Assembly (NCBI GenBank): GCA_026002305.1
Contig: BOBI01000074.1
Coordinates: 1 to 10,680, forward strand
Length of the DNA stretch: 10,680 nt
Direction: 5' to 3'
Source of the DNA: Spirochaetia bacterium
GTDB taxonomy: Bacteria > Spirochaetota > Spirochaetia > Treponematales > Breznakiellaceae
Of the stretch, positions 1 through 6,116 are shown one piece after another. Under the pieces are notes generated by a model. The model was given only the letters and a program-made list of their open reading frames with translations. It was not told where the DNA came from and made no database searches. Every line of letters starts with the position of its first letter. Position 1 is the stretch's first letter. A program made the position numbers and the translations under genes.

Positions 1-114
1 CCTAGGTCAGTCGCTACGCTCCTTCCCACGGCTCACTCCACCCACATTTTGTCCGCCCTGCAAATGCTTCGCATTTGCTTATTCGGGCGGCCAAAACGTC
101 GCAAACCTTTCACG
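1..114 (+). mobile_element. Upstream integron cassette, 3' end only (attC part)
   Basis: Only the attC of the preceding cassette is in view; its gene lies to the left of the window. The boundary is the G of R' GTTATGT at 114. Confidence 0.8.
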
Positions 115-120
115 TTATGT
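1..120 (+). repeat. attC site 1 (partial, left end cut off)
   Basis: This is the 3' part of an integron attC. It has L' CGCAAACC, spacer TTTCAC and R' box GTTATGT at 114-120. It is identical over all 120 bases to 5815-5934 of attC5, so about 52 bases holding R'' and L'' lie left of the window. The inner stem CCGCCC/GGGCGG carries an apical hairpin CAAATG-CTTCG-CATTTG. Recombination is expected between G114 and T115. Confidence 0.9.
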
Positions 121-154
121 GCCATAAGAACACCAGAACTTTTCAGAAGATTTC

Positions 155-174
155 GCCGCGCGTCCATGCGCGGC
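155..174 (+). repeat. Conserved-loop hairpin, C1 5' copy
   Basis: A perfect 7-bp stem GCCGCGC/GCGCGGC closes the hexaloop GTCCAT. It lies 18 bases after the C1 5' arm and upstream of the gene. It belongs to a family of nine hairpins with a shared (G/A)TCC(A/G/T)T loop and unrelated stems. No T-run follows, so it is not a typical intrinsic terminator. Confidence 0.8.
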
Positions 175-234
175 AAGGATGGAAAGAAAAAAGTTTTTAT
201 AAAGATGGCAGAAAAACTATTTTTGGAGGTATTT

Positions 235-645
235 ATGAAAATCTTAAAGAATGGATGGAACAAAATGTTCCTGTTCGGATTGTCGGCACTGGTACTGACA
301 TTTGGACTAATAGTTATAGGATGCGACAATGATCCGGAGCCAGATCCTACATACACAGTCTGGACGGACACAACATTTTATTCTGAGTATTCTAATAAAC
401 TTGGAACATTGAATAATGGATATTATATACATGTGGAAGTGAATAACTCTCAATGGAATGAGTTGGTAACATCATTGACAAATGAAGGTAAACATTCATG
501 GACGGAAAAAGAAATTTACAATTGGTTTATTGGTCGAGGTTTTGGTAATACTGAAGCCGACCAAGAAAAGGCGTGGCTTTTGACAATTGACCATGGTTTT
601 ATTGCAAGCAGAAGTGGATCGATTGTGTATATGCTTCTAAAATGA
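235..645 (+). CDS. Small putative lipoprotein (136 aa)
   Basis: I do not recognise a functional domain. The start at 235 is chosen over upstream in-frame codons because it follows an excellent Shine-Dalgarno GGAGGT (225-230) by 4 bases and puts a signal peptide at the N-terminus. Residues 1-29 have a basic start, a hydrophobic core (about 11-29) and a lipobox V-I-G-C with the lipidated cysteine at residue 30, followed by D-N-D, typical of spirochaetal lipoproteins. The mature part of about 106 residues is polar and aromatic-rich, with no further cysteines. It is the only gene of cassette C1 and is probably anchored in the inner or outer membrane. The lipoprotein call is firm; the role is unknown. 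Confidence 0.82.
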   Translation: MKILKNGWNKMFLFGLSALVLTFGLIVIGCDNDPEPDPTYTVWTDTTFYSEYSNKLGTLNNGYYIHVEVNNSQWNELVTSLTNEGKHSWTEKEIYNWFIGRGFGNTEADQEKAWLLTIDHGFIASRSGSIVYMLLK

Positions 646-702
646 ATCATGGAAACAATTAAGAGAAATATGGCGGTGTAAATTTATCGGTTATAGAGAA
701 GC

Positions 703-724
703 CCGCCCACGTCCGTCTGGGCGG
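703..724 (+). repeat. Conserved-loop hairpin, C1 3' copy
   Basis: Stem CCGCCCA/TGGGCGG with an 8-base loop containing GTCCGT. It is followed by CTAACGTAG and then the C1 3' terminal arm (from 734). The same order, hairpin then a (T/A)CGTA-type linker then arm, recurs in C2, C4 and C5. Confidence 0.78.
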
Positions 725-749
725 CTAACGTAGCAGGTGTTCTTACGGC

Positions 750-864
750 ACATAACATACGGTTGGCGCAAGGGTGCTACGCACCATATTTTTATTTTTG
801 CTTGAATTGCTTACGCAATTCTCTTTCGCAAAAATAAAAACATCGCCAACCTTTCACGTTATGT
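750..864 (+). repeat. attC site 2 (115 bp, distinct class)
   Basis: R'' ACATAAC (750-756), spacer ATAC, L'' GGTTGGCG (761-768), L' CGCCAACC (844-851), spacer TTTCAC, R' GTTATGT (858-864). The inner part contains hairpin GGTG-CTACG-CACC and a long AT-rich stem (TTTTTATTTTTGC with GCAAAAATAAAAA) that encloses GAATTGC-TTA-GCAATTC-type pairing. This is the shortest attC in the window and the only member of its class here. R'' and R' match because C1 and C2 both begin TTATGT. Confidence 0.92.
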
Positions 865-897
865 GCAATAAAAATGCAAATTTTTTTCAAAAAAGTA

Positions 898-926
898 TTG
901 ACATAAAAATAATATTATGTTAGTAT
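898..926 (+). promoter_or_regulatory. Sigma-70-like promoter of C2
   Basis: TTGACA (898-903), 17-base spacer, TAGTAT (921-926), with TG at 918-919 giving an extended -10. An alternative -10 is TATAAA at 924-929 with a 20-base spacer. It lies inside the cassette, downstream of the attC. Confidence 0.75.
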
Positions 927-948
927 AAATTATTGGAGGATATTTATA

Positions 949-1470
949 ATGAAAAGGTTCCACTCTATGAAACTCTCTTTTTTATTAATTTTCTTGATTA
1001 TGGGTTCAGTAATATTTACGGTAAATGCAGCAGATTATGGAAAAGATGATCTTGGTGGTTATATTATATATCGCGGAACAAAATATTATTATGATAACCT
1101 TGAGTTTGAAAAAAGAGTTACAATTAAAAAAGAACACATTATATTTGGTGATTTGTGGTTACATTTTGAAATGAGATCAAAATCAACGATTGATGGTGGT
1201 GCTACATGGAGTAAATGGAGAGAATTTGCAGTGCCACGTGTTTGTCCTCCCGGATATAGTAAATATAATATGCAACAAGAACTAGAAGCTGTTGATGAAG
1301 AATTTGTATTTGATGTTATTAATGGCAAGCAAGTTCTCTTGCACAGATACGCGAATTATGATCTGGCAAAGTCACCTAATCGTATGATGTTTTGGTGGGA
1401 GGGTGATTCTTTGCATTTTTACCAGAGTGTTTTTTGTCTATATTCGGATCTTCGGAGGTTAAATAAATGA
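949..1470 (+). CDS. Putative secreted/periplasmic protein (173 aa)
   Basis: I do not recognise the family. The ATG follows Shine-Dalgarno GGAGGA (935-940) by 8 bases. The N-terminus is a Sec signal peptide: basic residues K2, R3 and K8, a hydrophobic core at about 9-26, and a V-N-A-A cleavage region near residues 25-28. No lipobox cysteine follows, so the mature protein of about 146 residues should be soluble in the periplasm or outside. It is rich in Y, W and charged residues. Its stop overlaps the next start as ATGA (1467-1470), so the two genes are probably translationally coupled and work together. A nearby promoter in the same cassette should drive both. Confidence 0.85.
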   Translation: MKRFHSMKLSFLLIFLIMGSVIFTVNAADYGKDDLGGYIIYRGTKYYYDNLEFEKRVTIKKEHIIFGDLWLHFEMRSKSTIDGGATWSKWREFAVPRVCPPGYSKYNMQQELEAVDEEFVFDVINGKQVLLHRYANYDLAKSPNRMMFWWEGDSLHFYQSVFCLYSDLRRLNK

Positions 1471-1967
1471 AATTTAAAGAGTCAAAATATGTAAATCCTC
1501 AAGAATTGACAGAATTTTCCAATCAACTATCTACTGCTATTTCAAATTTACAGCAGAAAACATTATCGGTGAAAGCATCTATTCATTTTCCTGGAAAGAC
1601 AGGGCTTGAACTATGGCCGTTGGCGCATCATACAACACATGGTCATTATTATTGCTATACACCTATTGGAAAAAATCCTATTGAATTTTGGATGGGTTTA
1701 GATTTTTCAGAGGGCCATGTAGCACTAATTGTTTGGTTTGATATTATTAATAATTCAATAATAGTACCCTCATTACTTGCTACTCTTTTTCCAACGCCTA
1801 CTGCTAGATTCTATGATGATTTTAGTCGTTATCATGTTCCTCCGGTAAATCAATTTTGGATACCGCTAAGGGAAAATGATTTTACCACTTTTGAAAAAAT
1901 GAATAATACAGTAGCAGCAAGTAAAGTAATTGAAGATTTTTTAAATGAAGTATTAAAGGTATTATAA
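1467..1967 (+). CDS. Hypothetical cytosolic protein (166 aa)
   Basis: No known domain recognised. The ATG overlaps the preceding stop by 4 bases (ATGA), and a Shine-Dalgarno GGAGG sits at 1454-1458 inside the upstream gene. It has no signal peptide or membrane segment. The N-terminal 35 residues look helical; residues about 40-125 hold aromatic-rich strands with an H-H-T-T-H-G-H histidine cluster near residues 54-60 that could bind metal, which is only an inference. The C-terminus is helical. Pairing of a secreted protein with a small cytosolic partner is compatible with an effector/immunity or inhibitor arrangement, but nothing in the sequence proves it. Confidence 0.82.
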   Translation: MKFKESKYVNPQELTEFSNQLSTAISNLQQKTLSVKASIHFPGKTGLELWPLAHHTTHGHYYCYTPIGKNPIEFWMGLDFSEGHVALIVWFDIINNSIIVPSLLATLFPTPTARFYDDFSRYHVPPVNQFWIPLRENDFTTFEKMNNTVAASKVIEDFLNEVLKVL

Positions 1968-1987
1968 TTTAAATAAATATAAGAGGC

Positions 1988-2011
1988 CCGTGCGCCGTCC
2001 ATGGCGCACGG
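1988..2011 (+). repeat. Conserved-loop hairpin, C2 3' copy
   Basis: Perfect 9-bp stem CCGTGCGCC/GGCGCACGG with loop GTCCAT (1997-2002). It is followed by CTAACGTAA and then the C2 3' arm at 2023. Confidence 0.82.
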
Positions 2012-2035
2012 CTAACGTAACAGCATTTTTACTGC

Positions 2036-2209
2036 ACATAACATACGGTTTGCGGTTCGGGGCTAAAGCCCCTCCGGGTTCCGTTCGCCTAGGTCAGTCG
2101 CTACGCTCCTTCCCACGGCTCACTCCACCCACATTTTTGTTGCCCTGGTCTTTGCTTCGCAAAGCCCTTATTCGGGCAACAAAAACGTCGCAAACCTTTC
2201 ACGTTAAGC
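2036..2209 (+). repeat. attC site 3 (hybrid R''/R')
   Basis: R'' ACATAAC (2036-2042), L'' GGTTTGCG (2047-2054), L' CGCAAACC (2189-2196), R' GTTAAGC (2203-2209). The two R boxes do not match because the six bases after the crossover belong to cassette C3. It shares its left half with attC5, including hairpin GGGGCTAAAGCCCC, but differs in the distal stem: TTGTTGCCC (2137-2145) pairs with GGGCAACAA (2174-2182), and the apical hairpin is CTTTG-CTTCG-CAAAG. Confidence 0.92.
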
Positions 2210-2280
2210 GAAATGCCAAAGAACTTATCCCCATGGGCATGGCGTAAGGCTTAATTGTAAATTCTCAATCCAACCTCTGG

Positions 2281-2309
2281 TTGTCAAAAGTTACAAAATA
2301 ATATACGAT
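2281..2309 (+). promoter_or_regulatory. Probable promoter of the C3 R-M operon, with overlapping inverted repeat
   Basis: TTGTCA (2281-2286), 17-base spacer, TACGAT (2304-2309). A short inverted repeat CAACC-TCT-GGTTG (2271-2283) overlaps the -35 and could be an operator. No controller (C) protein gene is in the cassette. The -10 is less certain because the region is AT-rich and offers alternatives. Confidence 0.5.
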
Positions 2310-2338
2310 GTAAGTCTGTACTAAATAATGGGGTTAGC

Positions 2339-3220
2339 ATGAATTTCATGGAATTACGGGCTGAAATAAAACAAGAATCATCTAGCGGGAATTTTGAAAA
2401 TTCCTCTGAAAGTATACAAAAAACCATCTTTGCGCTTGATCGTAACGATCTTATACCAATTATTACAGAAATCGGGGCTATTCCCGAAGATATTGGGCAT
2501 GATTCAACCGAAGAAAAACTCTATGCAAAAGTTTCGGATATTGTTTTATCAAAATGCTTTCAGGAATTAGGGTTAAAATCAACCGTAAACAAAGAACGCG
2601 CAAATTGCGCCGATGTTGTGGCAAAAAGTAAATTTCATGAATATTCACTTGTAGGAGATGCAAAATCTTTTAGATTGAGTCGCACGGCAAAAAATCAAAA
2701 AGATTTCAAAGTGAAATCAATGGCTGATTGGCGAGGGGCAAGTGATTTTGCAGTTTTGGTATGTCCTTATTATCAGTATCCTAAATCAAAAAGCCAAATT
2801 TATGGACAGGCGTTAAATGATAACATTACATTGTTTTCATGGGAGTATCTTGCAATATTATTAGAAAACAATATCATTGAAAATGAGGAAGTAAATATTT
2901 CACATTTATGGAATGTTAGTTATGCTATTGCTGGAAATGTAAAAGTTACAGAGAGGAATAATTGTTTTTTAAGCAATCAAAATGAAATCATTCGGTTGCT
3001 TTCGAGAATTGATGAAAACAAATTTAATGACTATTTCTTAAAATATAGAAATAACATCATTGCCAGAGGCGAGACGGAAATAAAATATTGGGATTCCAAA
3101 ATAACTGAAACTCAACAATATACACGTGAAAAAGCCATTGAAGAACTAATCGTATCACTGAAACTAAACGAAAAAATTTCTTCAATAAGAAAATATATTG
3201 ATTCATTGAAGATTTGTTAA
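2339..3220 (+). CDS. hindIIIR: Type II restriction endonuclease, HindIII family (expected site AAGCTT)
   Basis: The 293-aa protein matches what I recall of R.HindIII along much of its length, including a near-identical central block at about residues 104-124 (L-V-G-D-A-K-S-F-R-L-S-R-T-A-K-N-Q) and an S-T-E-E-K-L motif near 56-61. The PD-(D/E)xK nuclease residues appear to be D92 and D107-A-K109, so the enzyme looks intact and would cut A^AGCTT as a dimer. The start at 2339 gives a length close to HindIII (about 300 aa); a G-rich stretch GGGG (2330-2333) is a weak ribosome site, so M4 is an alternative. The methyltransferase follows 11 bases after the stop. Specificity is inferred from the homology, not shown by the sequence alone. 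Confidence 0.93.
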   Translation: MNFMELRAEIKQESSSGNFENSSESIQKTIFALDRNDLIPIITEIGAIPEDIGHDSTEEKLYAKVSDIVLSKCFQELGLKSTVNKERANCADVVAKSKFHEYSLVGDAKSFRLSRTAKNQKDFKVKSMADWRGASDFAVLVCPYYQYPKSKSQIYGQALNDNITLFSWEYLAILLENNIIENEEVNISHLWNVSYAIAGNVKVTERNNCFLSNQNEIIRLLSRIDENKFNDYFLKYRNNIIARGETEIKYWDSKITETQQYTREKAIEELIVSLKLNEKISSIRKYIDSLKIC

Positions 3221-3231
3221 GGATTGGTTTA

Positions 3232-4155
3232 ATGTATACACCTAACAACATATATAATGGTGATTCAATCGAATTAATAAAAAATATCAGCAAAAGTAGC
3301 ATTGACTTGATTCTCAGCGACATTCCGTATGGTATAGGTGTTGATGACTGGGATGTATTACACGCTAATACAAATAACGCATATCTAGGTACGAGTCCTG
3401 CACAGGAAAAAGCTGGTGCTATATTTAAAAAAAGAGGAAAGCCTCTTAATGGTTGGTCAGAGGCGGATAGACTTATTCCAAAGCAGTACTACGAATGGGT
3501 ACAAACATGGGTTAGTGAATGGTTTCGGATTGTAAAACCAGGAGCCAATATATTTGTTTTTGCTGGAAGACGTTTAGCTCCTCGTTGTATTTGTGCTTTT
3601 GAAGATGCCGGTTTTACCTATAAAGATATGATTGCATGGGATAAAGAGCGTGCGGCACACCGAGCACAAAGAATTAGTATTATTTTTGAAAGACGTCGAG
3701 ATATGTATTCCGCTCTAAAATGGAACGGCTGGAAAGTTGGAAACTTACGTCCTGTGTTTGAGCCTATATTGTGGTTTTGCAAACCCTATAAAATAGGTGG
3801 AACTATCGCTGATAATGTTCTTGAACACAGTCTTGGTGCATTTAATGAAACAATCCTTAAAAAATATGGGCAAGAACCGGATAATATATTCCATATGCCT
3901 TCCCTTCAATCTGATTCAGGATTGCATCCAACCCAAAAACCATTAAAACTTATGGAATTGCTTATAGAATTAACAACAATCGAAAATCAAACTATACTCG
4001 ATCCGTTTTGCGGAAGCGGCACTGCATTACTGGCTGCCTTGAGACTGAATAGAAAATATATAGGCATTGAAAAAGAAGAGACATATTATAATATTACGTT
4101 AAATAGAATTAACGAAGAAAAAATAAATGCCGATAACATGCTTGCTTTTGCGTAG
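3232..4155 (+). CDS. hindIIIM: Adenine-N6 DNA methyltransferase, M.HindIII type (beta class)
   Basis: The 307-aa protein should methylate AAGCTT and protect the host from the adjacent nuclease. Motif order is that of beta-class MTases: catalytic motif IV D-I-P-Y at 30-33 (a DPPY variant), target recognition in the middle, H-P-T-Q-K-P at 232-237, and the SAM-binding motif I D-P-F-C-G-S-G-T at 257-264. The block around residues 60-80 (K-R-G-K-P-L-N-G-W-S-E-A-D) fits my recollection of M.HindIII. ATG 3232 is preferred over an upstream TTG at 3214 because it has AAGGA (3219-3223) upstream and starts just before the fold. It is probably co-transcribed with the nuclease. Its stop lies at the edge of the cassette's 3' arm. 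Confidence 0.93.
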   Translation: MYTPNNIYNGDSIELIKNISKSSIDLILSDIPYGIGVDDWDVLHANTNNAYLGTSPAQEKAGAIFKKRGKPLNGWSEADRLIPKQYYEWVQTWVSEWFRIVKPGANIFVFAGRRLAPRCICAFEDAGFTYKDMIAWDKERAAHRAQRISIIFERRRDMYSALKWNGWKVGNLRPVFEPILWFCKPYKIGGTIADNVLEHSLGAFNETILKKYGQEPDNIFHMPSLQSDSGLHPTQKPLKLMELLIELTTIENQTILDPFCGSGTALLAALRLNRKYIGIEKEETYYNITLNRINEEKINADNMLAFA

Positions 4156-4167
4156 CTTTGGCACTTC

Positions 4168-4342
4168 GCTTAACACACGGTTTCTGCTGCGCCGCAGTAG
4201 CGGCTTGGTGCTGCAAAATGCTAGGTCGGTCGGGCTGCGCCCTCACTCCCACGCATTTTTCCGCACACATTTTTGTTGCGCGAAACACTACGTGTTTCTT
4301 TATAGCGCAACAAAAACGTCAAGAAACCTTTTGTCGTTATGC
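4168..4342 (+). repeat. attC site 4 (hybrid, altered L' spacer)
   Basis: R'' GCTTAAC (4168-4174), L'' GGTTTCTG, L' CAAGAAACC, R' GTTATGC (4336-4342). The extra A in the L' arm is a candidate extrahelical base. Inner stems: GCCGCAGTAGCGGC, AAAATGC/GCATTTT enclosing GGGC-TGC-GCCC, and TTGTTGCGC/GCGCAACAA with apical GAAACA-CTACG-TGTTTC. The bases before R' read TTTTGTC where attC 1-3 and 5-8 have TTTCAC. Same class as attC8. Confidence 0.92.
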
Positions 4343-4371
4343 AACATAAAAATGCACAACTGGTTCAAAAG

Positions 4372-4397
4372 ACCGCCCGCCGTCCTTGGTGGGCGGT
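4372..4397 (+). repeat. Conserved-loop hairpin, C4 5' copy
   Basis: A 10-bp stem (4372-4381 with 4388-4397, one G.T pair) closes loop GTCCTT (4382-4387). It lies 14 bases after the C4 5' arm and 59 bases before the start codon. Confidence 0.78.
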
Positions 4398-4456
4398 GAG
4401 AAGAAACTTTGTGTTTTTTAAAAAGTTTAACTCCAAAATTATTTTGGAAGGTAAAA

Positions 4457-5425
4457 ATGAAGAAAGTAAAGTTTTTTGGCGGTTTTATTGGATCTCTTTT
4501 GCTTGTTTTTGGGTTAACGAGTTGTATTTCTATGCTCGGTTCATTGTTTTCTGATCCGTATGCAGAACAAAAGAAAGCAGAACAGTTGGCGGCAGAGGCG
4601 GCAGAACAGAAAAAACAGGCGCGGACAGCATTGTTAGCAAATATTGCCTACAAGGAAATTCCTATAGGTAATTTGGAGCAAAGCATAAAATCAACTACAA
4701 CTGACGGTAGTGGGTTTATTGTAAAAGCCTATGTATTACATCCAGATTGGATGTATTTTTCGGTTGGCAGCAAACAACCAGAAGTCCAGATTGTGAGTTA
4801 TGGCGGGTTTTCAATTAATGCGGGAGATAAAATTCCTGATGGCATTTCAGTAGGTGCACAGAGTTTTGATGGAACCTATCCCAATATCTATAAACAACTC
4901 GAAAGCGATAGGCAATATACTGTCTATATTGCTGTTCTTAAAGAGGATAATTATGGTCGAGACTCTGAAAGTTACCATGGCATAGTAACTAAAATTGACG
5001 GATTAAGGTCTGTTGAAGAAGTTGTGGCTACTGGAGAAGCAAAAAAAGAAGCTTCTCGAAAAGCAGAGGAGACGGCAAACAAATATGACGCTTCAAAATT
5101 CACCATCGTTCCATCAAGTTTTAAGCCCGCAGACTACGAGAAAATAGATTTGTTCGCGGCAGTTGCAAAAGTGGAAAAAATGCCACGAGGAAGTGCGGGG
5201 ACACTTGATGCTGTATTAAATGTTTATGAATTTGTTTCAGACGTTACGTTTGTGAGTCAAAATGGCACGAATATACAGTTCAAAACTTCGGATGGAGCTA
5301 TTTCACAATACATGAAAGTGGAATCTCGATCTGGTTTAACAACAGGACAAAAAGTTAGACTGTATTATAAGGTTTCAAAAAATCCATTGACAGAATGGAC
5401 TGTCGTGGCGATACAAAGGTTATAG
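4457..5425 (+). CDS. Putative lipoprotein with charged helical linker (322 aa)
   Basis: No catalytic domain recognised. ATG 4457 follows GGAAGG (4446-4451) by 5 bases and gives a clean lipoprotein signal: basic K2, K3, K5, a hydrophobic core at about 6-19, and lipobox L-T-S-C with the cysteine at residue 23. Residues about 32-55 are an Ala/Glu/Lys/Gln-rich helix, probably coiled coil, that would hold the rest away from the membrane. Two larger mature segments follow (about 60-190 and 225-322), joined by a second charged Ala/Glu/Lys helix near 196-216. The last 70 residues are beta-rich and may be an OB-like or SH3-like fold, an inference only. The second gene of the cassette starts 8 bases after its stop. 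Confidence 0.85.
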   Translation: MKKVKFFGGFIGSLLLVFGLTSCISMLGSLFSDPYAEQKKAEQLAAEAAEQKKQARTALLANIAYKEIPIGNLEQSIKSTTTDGSGFIVKAYVLHPDWMYFSVGSKQPEVQIVSYGGFSINAGDKIPDGISVGAQSFDGTYPNIYKQLESDRQYTVYIAVLKEDNYGRDSESYHGIVTKIDGLRSVEEVVATGEAKKEASRKAEETANKYDASKFTIVPSSFKPADYEKIDLFAAVAKVEKMPRGSAGTLDAVLNVYEFVSDVTFVSQNGTNIQFKTSDGAISQYMKVESRSGLTTGQKVRLYYKVSKNPLTEWTVVAIQRL

Positions 5426-5433
5426 GAGATTTT

Positions 5434-5706
5434 ATGCAAGTAATGATTGGTGCCGATGAGCTTATTTTATGGTTGCGAAAAAACAACAAAGCCATCGGTG
5501 TAGAAAACATCGTGTTGGGACGCAGAATTATTGAGTTGGTAAAAACTCTAGGAGGGCAACCTAAAGTTGAAGATCACCTCTCTCTTTGGGCTGATGATTT
5601 GAGTGATGTCGCTATGGCAAAACTTGGTTTGCCAAAAACATCAGAGCAATATCTCATAGATATAAACATATTACCGGATGTTTACAAAGAATTGAGTACA
5701 TGGTGA
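5434..5706 (+). CDS. Hypothetical small protein (90 aa)
   Basis: Not recognised. ATG 5434 has AGGAGA (5424-5429) 4 bases upstream, overlapping the end of the preceding lipoprotein gene, so the pair is an operon. The protein is soluble, with no signal peptide or membrane segment, and is mainly helical by composition. Residues about 15-45 (lysine-rich helix, then V-L-G-R-R-I-I-E-L) could be a small DNA- or protein-binding fold, but there is no clear helix-turn-helix. A helper or regulator of the lipoprotein is possible. Confidence 0.75.
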   Translation: MQVMIGADELILWLRKNNKAIGVENIVLGRRIIELVKTLGGQPKVEDHLSLWADDLSDVAMAKLGLPKTSEQYLIDINILPDVYKELSTW

Positions 5707-5717
5707 AAAAAGAAGTA

Positions 5718-5739
5718 CGCCTGCCATCCTTGGCAGGCG
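5718..5739 (+). repeat. Conserved-loop hairpin, C4 3' copy
   Basis: Perfect 8-bp stem CGCCTGCC/GGCAGGCG with loop ATCCTT (5726-5731). It begins 11 bases after the stop codon at 5706 and is followed by CTTCGTAG and the C4 3' arm at 5748. Confidence 0.8.
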
Positions 5740-5762
5740 CTTCGTAGGTGCATTTTTACATC

Positions 5763-5934
5763 GCATAACATACGGTTTGCGGTTCGGGGCTAAAGCCCCT
5801 CCGGGTTCCGTTCGCCTAGGTCAGTCGCTACGCTCCTTCCCACGGCTCACTCCACCCACATTTTGTCCGCCCTGCAAATGCTTCGCATTTGCTTATTCGG
5901 GCGGCCAAAACGTCGCAAACCTTTCACGTTATGT
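5763..5934 (+). repeat. attC site 5 (full copy of the attC1 class)
   Basis: R'' GCATAAC (5763-5769), L'' GGTTTGCG, L' CGCAAACC, spacer TTTCAC, R' GTTATGT (5928-5934). It is a hybrid: R'' belongs to C4 and the TTATGT of R' to C5. Positions 5815-5934 are identical to window bases 1-120. Inner hairpins: GGGGCTAAAGCCCC, and CCGCCC (5867-5872) with GGGCGG (5899-5904) enclosing CAAATG-CTTCG-CATTTG. Confidence 0.93.
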
Positions 5935-5960
5935 GCCATAAAATCTGAAATTTATGGGGA

Positions 5961-5980
5961 CGGCGGCATCCATGCCGCCG
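5961..5980 (+). repeat. Conserved-loop hairpin, C5 5' copy
   Basis: Perfect 7-bp stem CGGCGGC/GCCGCCG with loop ATCCAT (5968-5973). It lies 13 bases after the C5 5' arm and upstream of the promoter, so it is not part of the main transcript from that promoter. Confidence 0.82.
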
Positions 5981-6018
5981 AAGAAAAAGTTGAAAAAAAT
6001 ACAAATGTAAAAATACTG

Positions 6019-6047
6019 TTGACATAAAAAATAAAATCGTGTATAAT
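6019..6047 (+). promoter_or_regulatory. Consensus sigma-70 promoter of C5
   Basis: TTGACA (6019-6024), 17-base spacer, TATAAT (6042-6047): a perfect match to the consensus. The start site should be near 6054, giving a leader of about 63 bases with hairpin AACATCC-GTT-GGGTGTT (6059-6075). I do not recognise a known riboswitch in it. Confidence 0.9.
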
Positions 6048-6116
6048 CTATTTAGAAAAACATCCGTTGGGTGTTAGTAAATATTTGTCGGCGGACGCTA
6101 ATCGCGGAGGAACAAT

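Larger units (their letters stand above)
115..858 (+). mobile_element. Integron gene cassette C1 (lipoprotein cassette)
   Basis: The cassette starts TTATGT (115-120) and ends with R'' ACATAAC (750-756) and its attC, so its two ends are exactly complementary. The complementarity continues outside the R boxes: 121-134 pairs with 736-749 (13 of 14 positions, the exception being a C/A at the fourth base). It carries one gene (235-645) and two conserved-loop hairpins, one 5' (155-174) and one 3' (703-724). No strong promoter is seen. A TATAAA at 198-203 lacks a convincing -35, so this gene may rely on upstream transcription. Confidence 0.88.
859..2203 (+). mobile_element. Integron gene cassette C2 (secreted protein plus partner)
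   Basis: The cassette starts TTATGT and its own R'' is ACATAAC (2036-2042), exactly complementary. Arm 865-877 (GCAATAAAAATGC) pairs with 2023-2035 (GCATTTTTACTGC) at 12 of 13 positions; the exception is the fourth base (C/A). It carries its own promoter, two overlapping genes and one conserved-loop hairpin (1988-2011). Confidence 0.9.
2204..4336 (+). mobile_element. Integron gene cassette C3 (HindIII-type R-M module)
   Basis: The cassette starts TTAAGC and its own R'' is GCTTAAC (4168-4174), exactly complementary although both neighbouring attCs are mismatched. Arm 2210-2221 (GAAATGCCAAAG) pairs with 4156-4167 (CTTTGGCACTTC) at 11 of 12 positions; the exception is the fourth base (C/A). It has its own promoter and a two-gene R-M operon. 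No conserved-loop hairpin is clear. The MTase stop codon directly abuts the 3' arm. Confidence 0.92.
4337..5928 (+). mobile_element. Integron gene cassette C4 (lipoprotein plus 90-aa protein)
   Basis: The cassette starts TTATGC and its own R'' is GCATAAC (5763-5769), exactly complementary, while the attCs on both sides are hybrids. Arm 4343-4357 (AACATAAAAATGCAC) pairs with 5748-5762 at 12 of 15 positions; all three exceptions are A/C pairs, which become G.T on the bottom strand. It carries two genes and one conserved-loop hairpin at each end (4372-4397 and 5718-5739). No clear promoter is seen in 4398-4456. Confidence 0.9.

Noticed and set aside
33..371. Reverse-strand frame over attC1 and the C1 gene
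   Set aside because: No ribosome site, runs antisense to the lipoprotein gene and through the attC.
2210..2270. Conserved-loop hairpin at the C3 5' end (ATCCCC with CCCATGGG palindrome)
   Set aside because: The loop consensus is not met and the stem does not close around the TCC; probably only a local palindrome.
4127..4399. Open frames across attC4 (4127-4399, 4158-4349)
   Set aside because: They translate the attC palindromes, recur with the same residues in attC8 (10370-10571), and have no ribosome site. Structural repeat, not coding.
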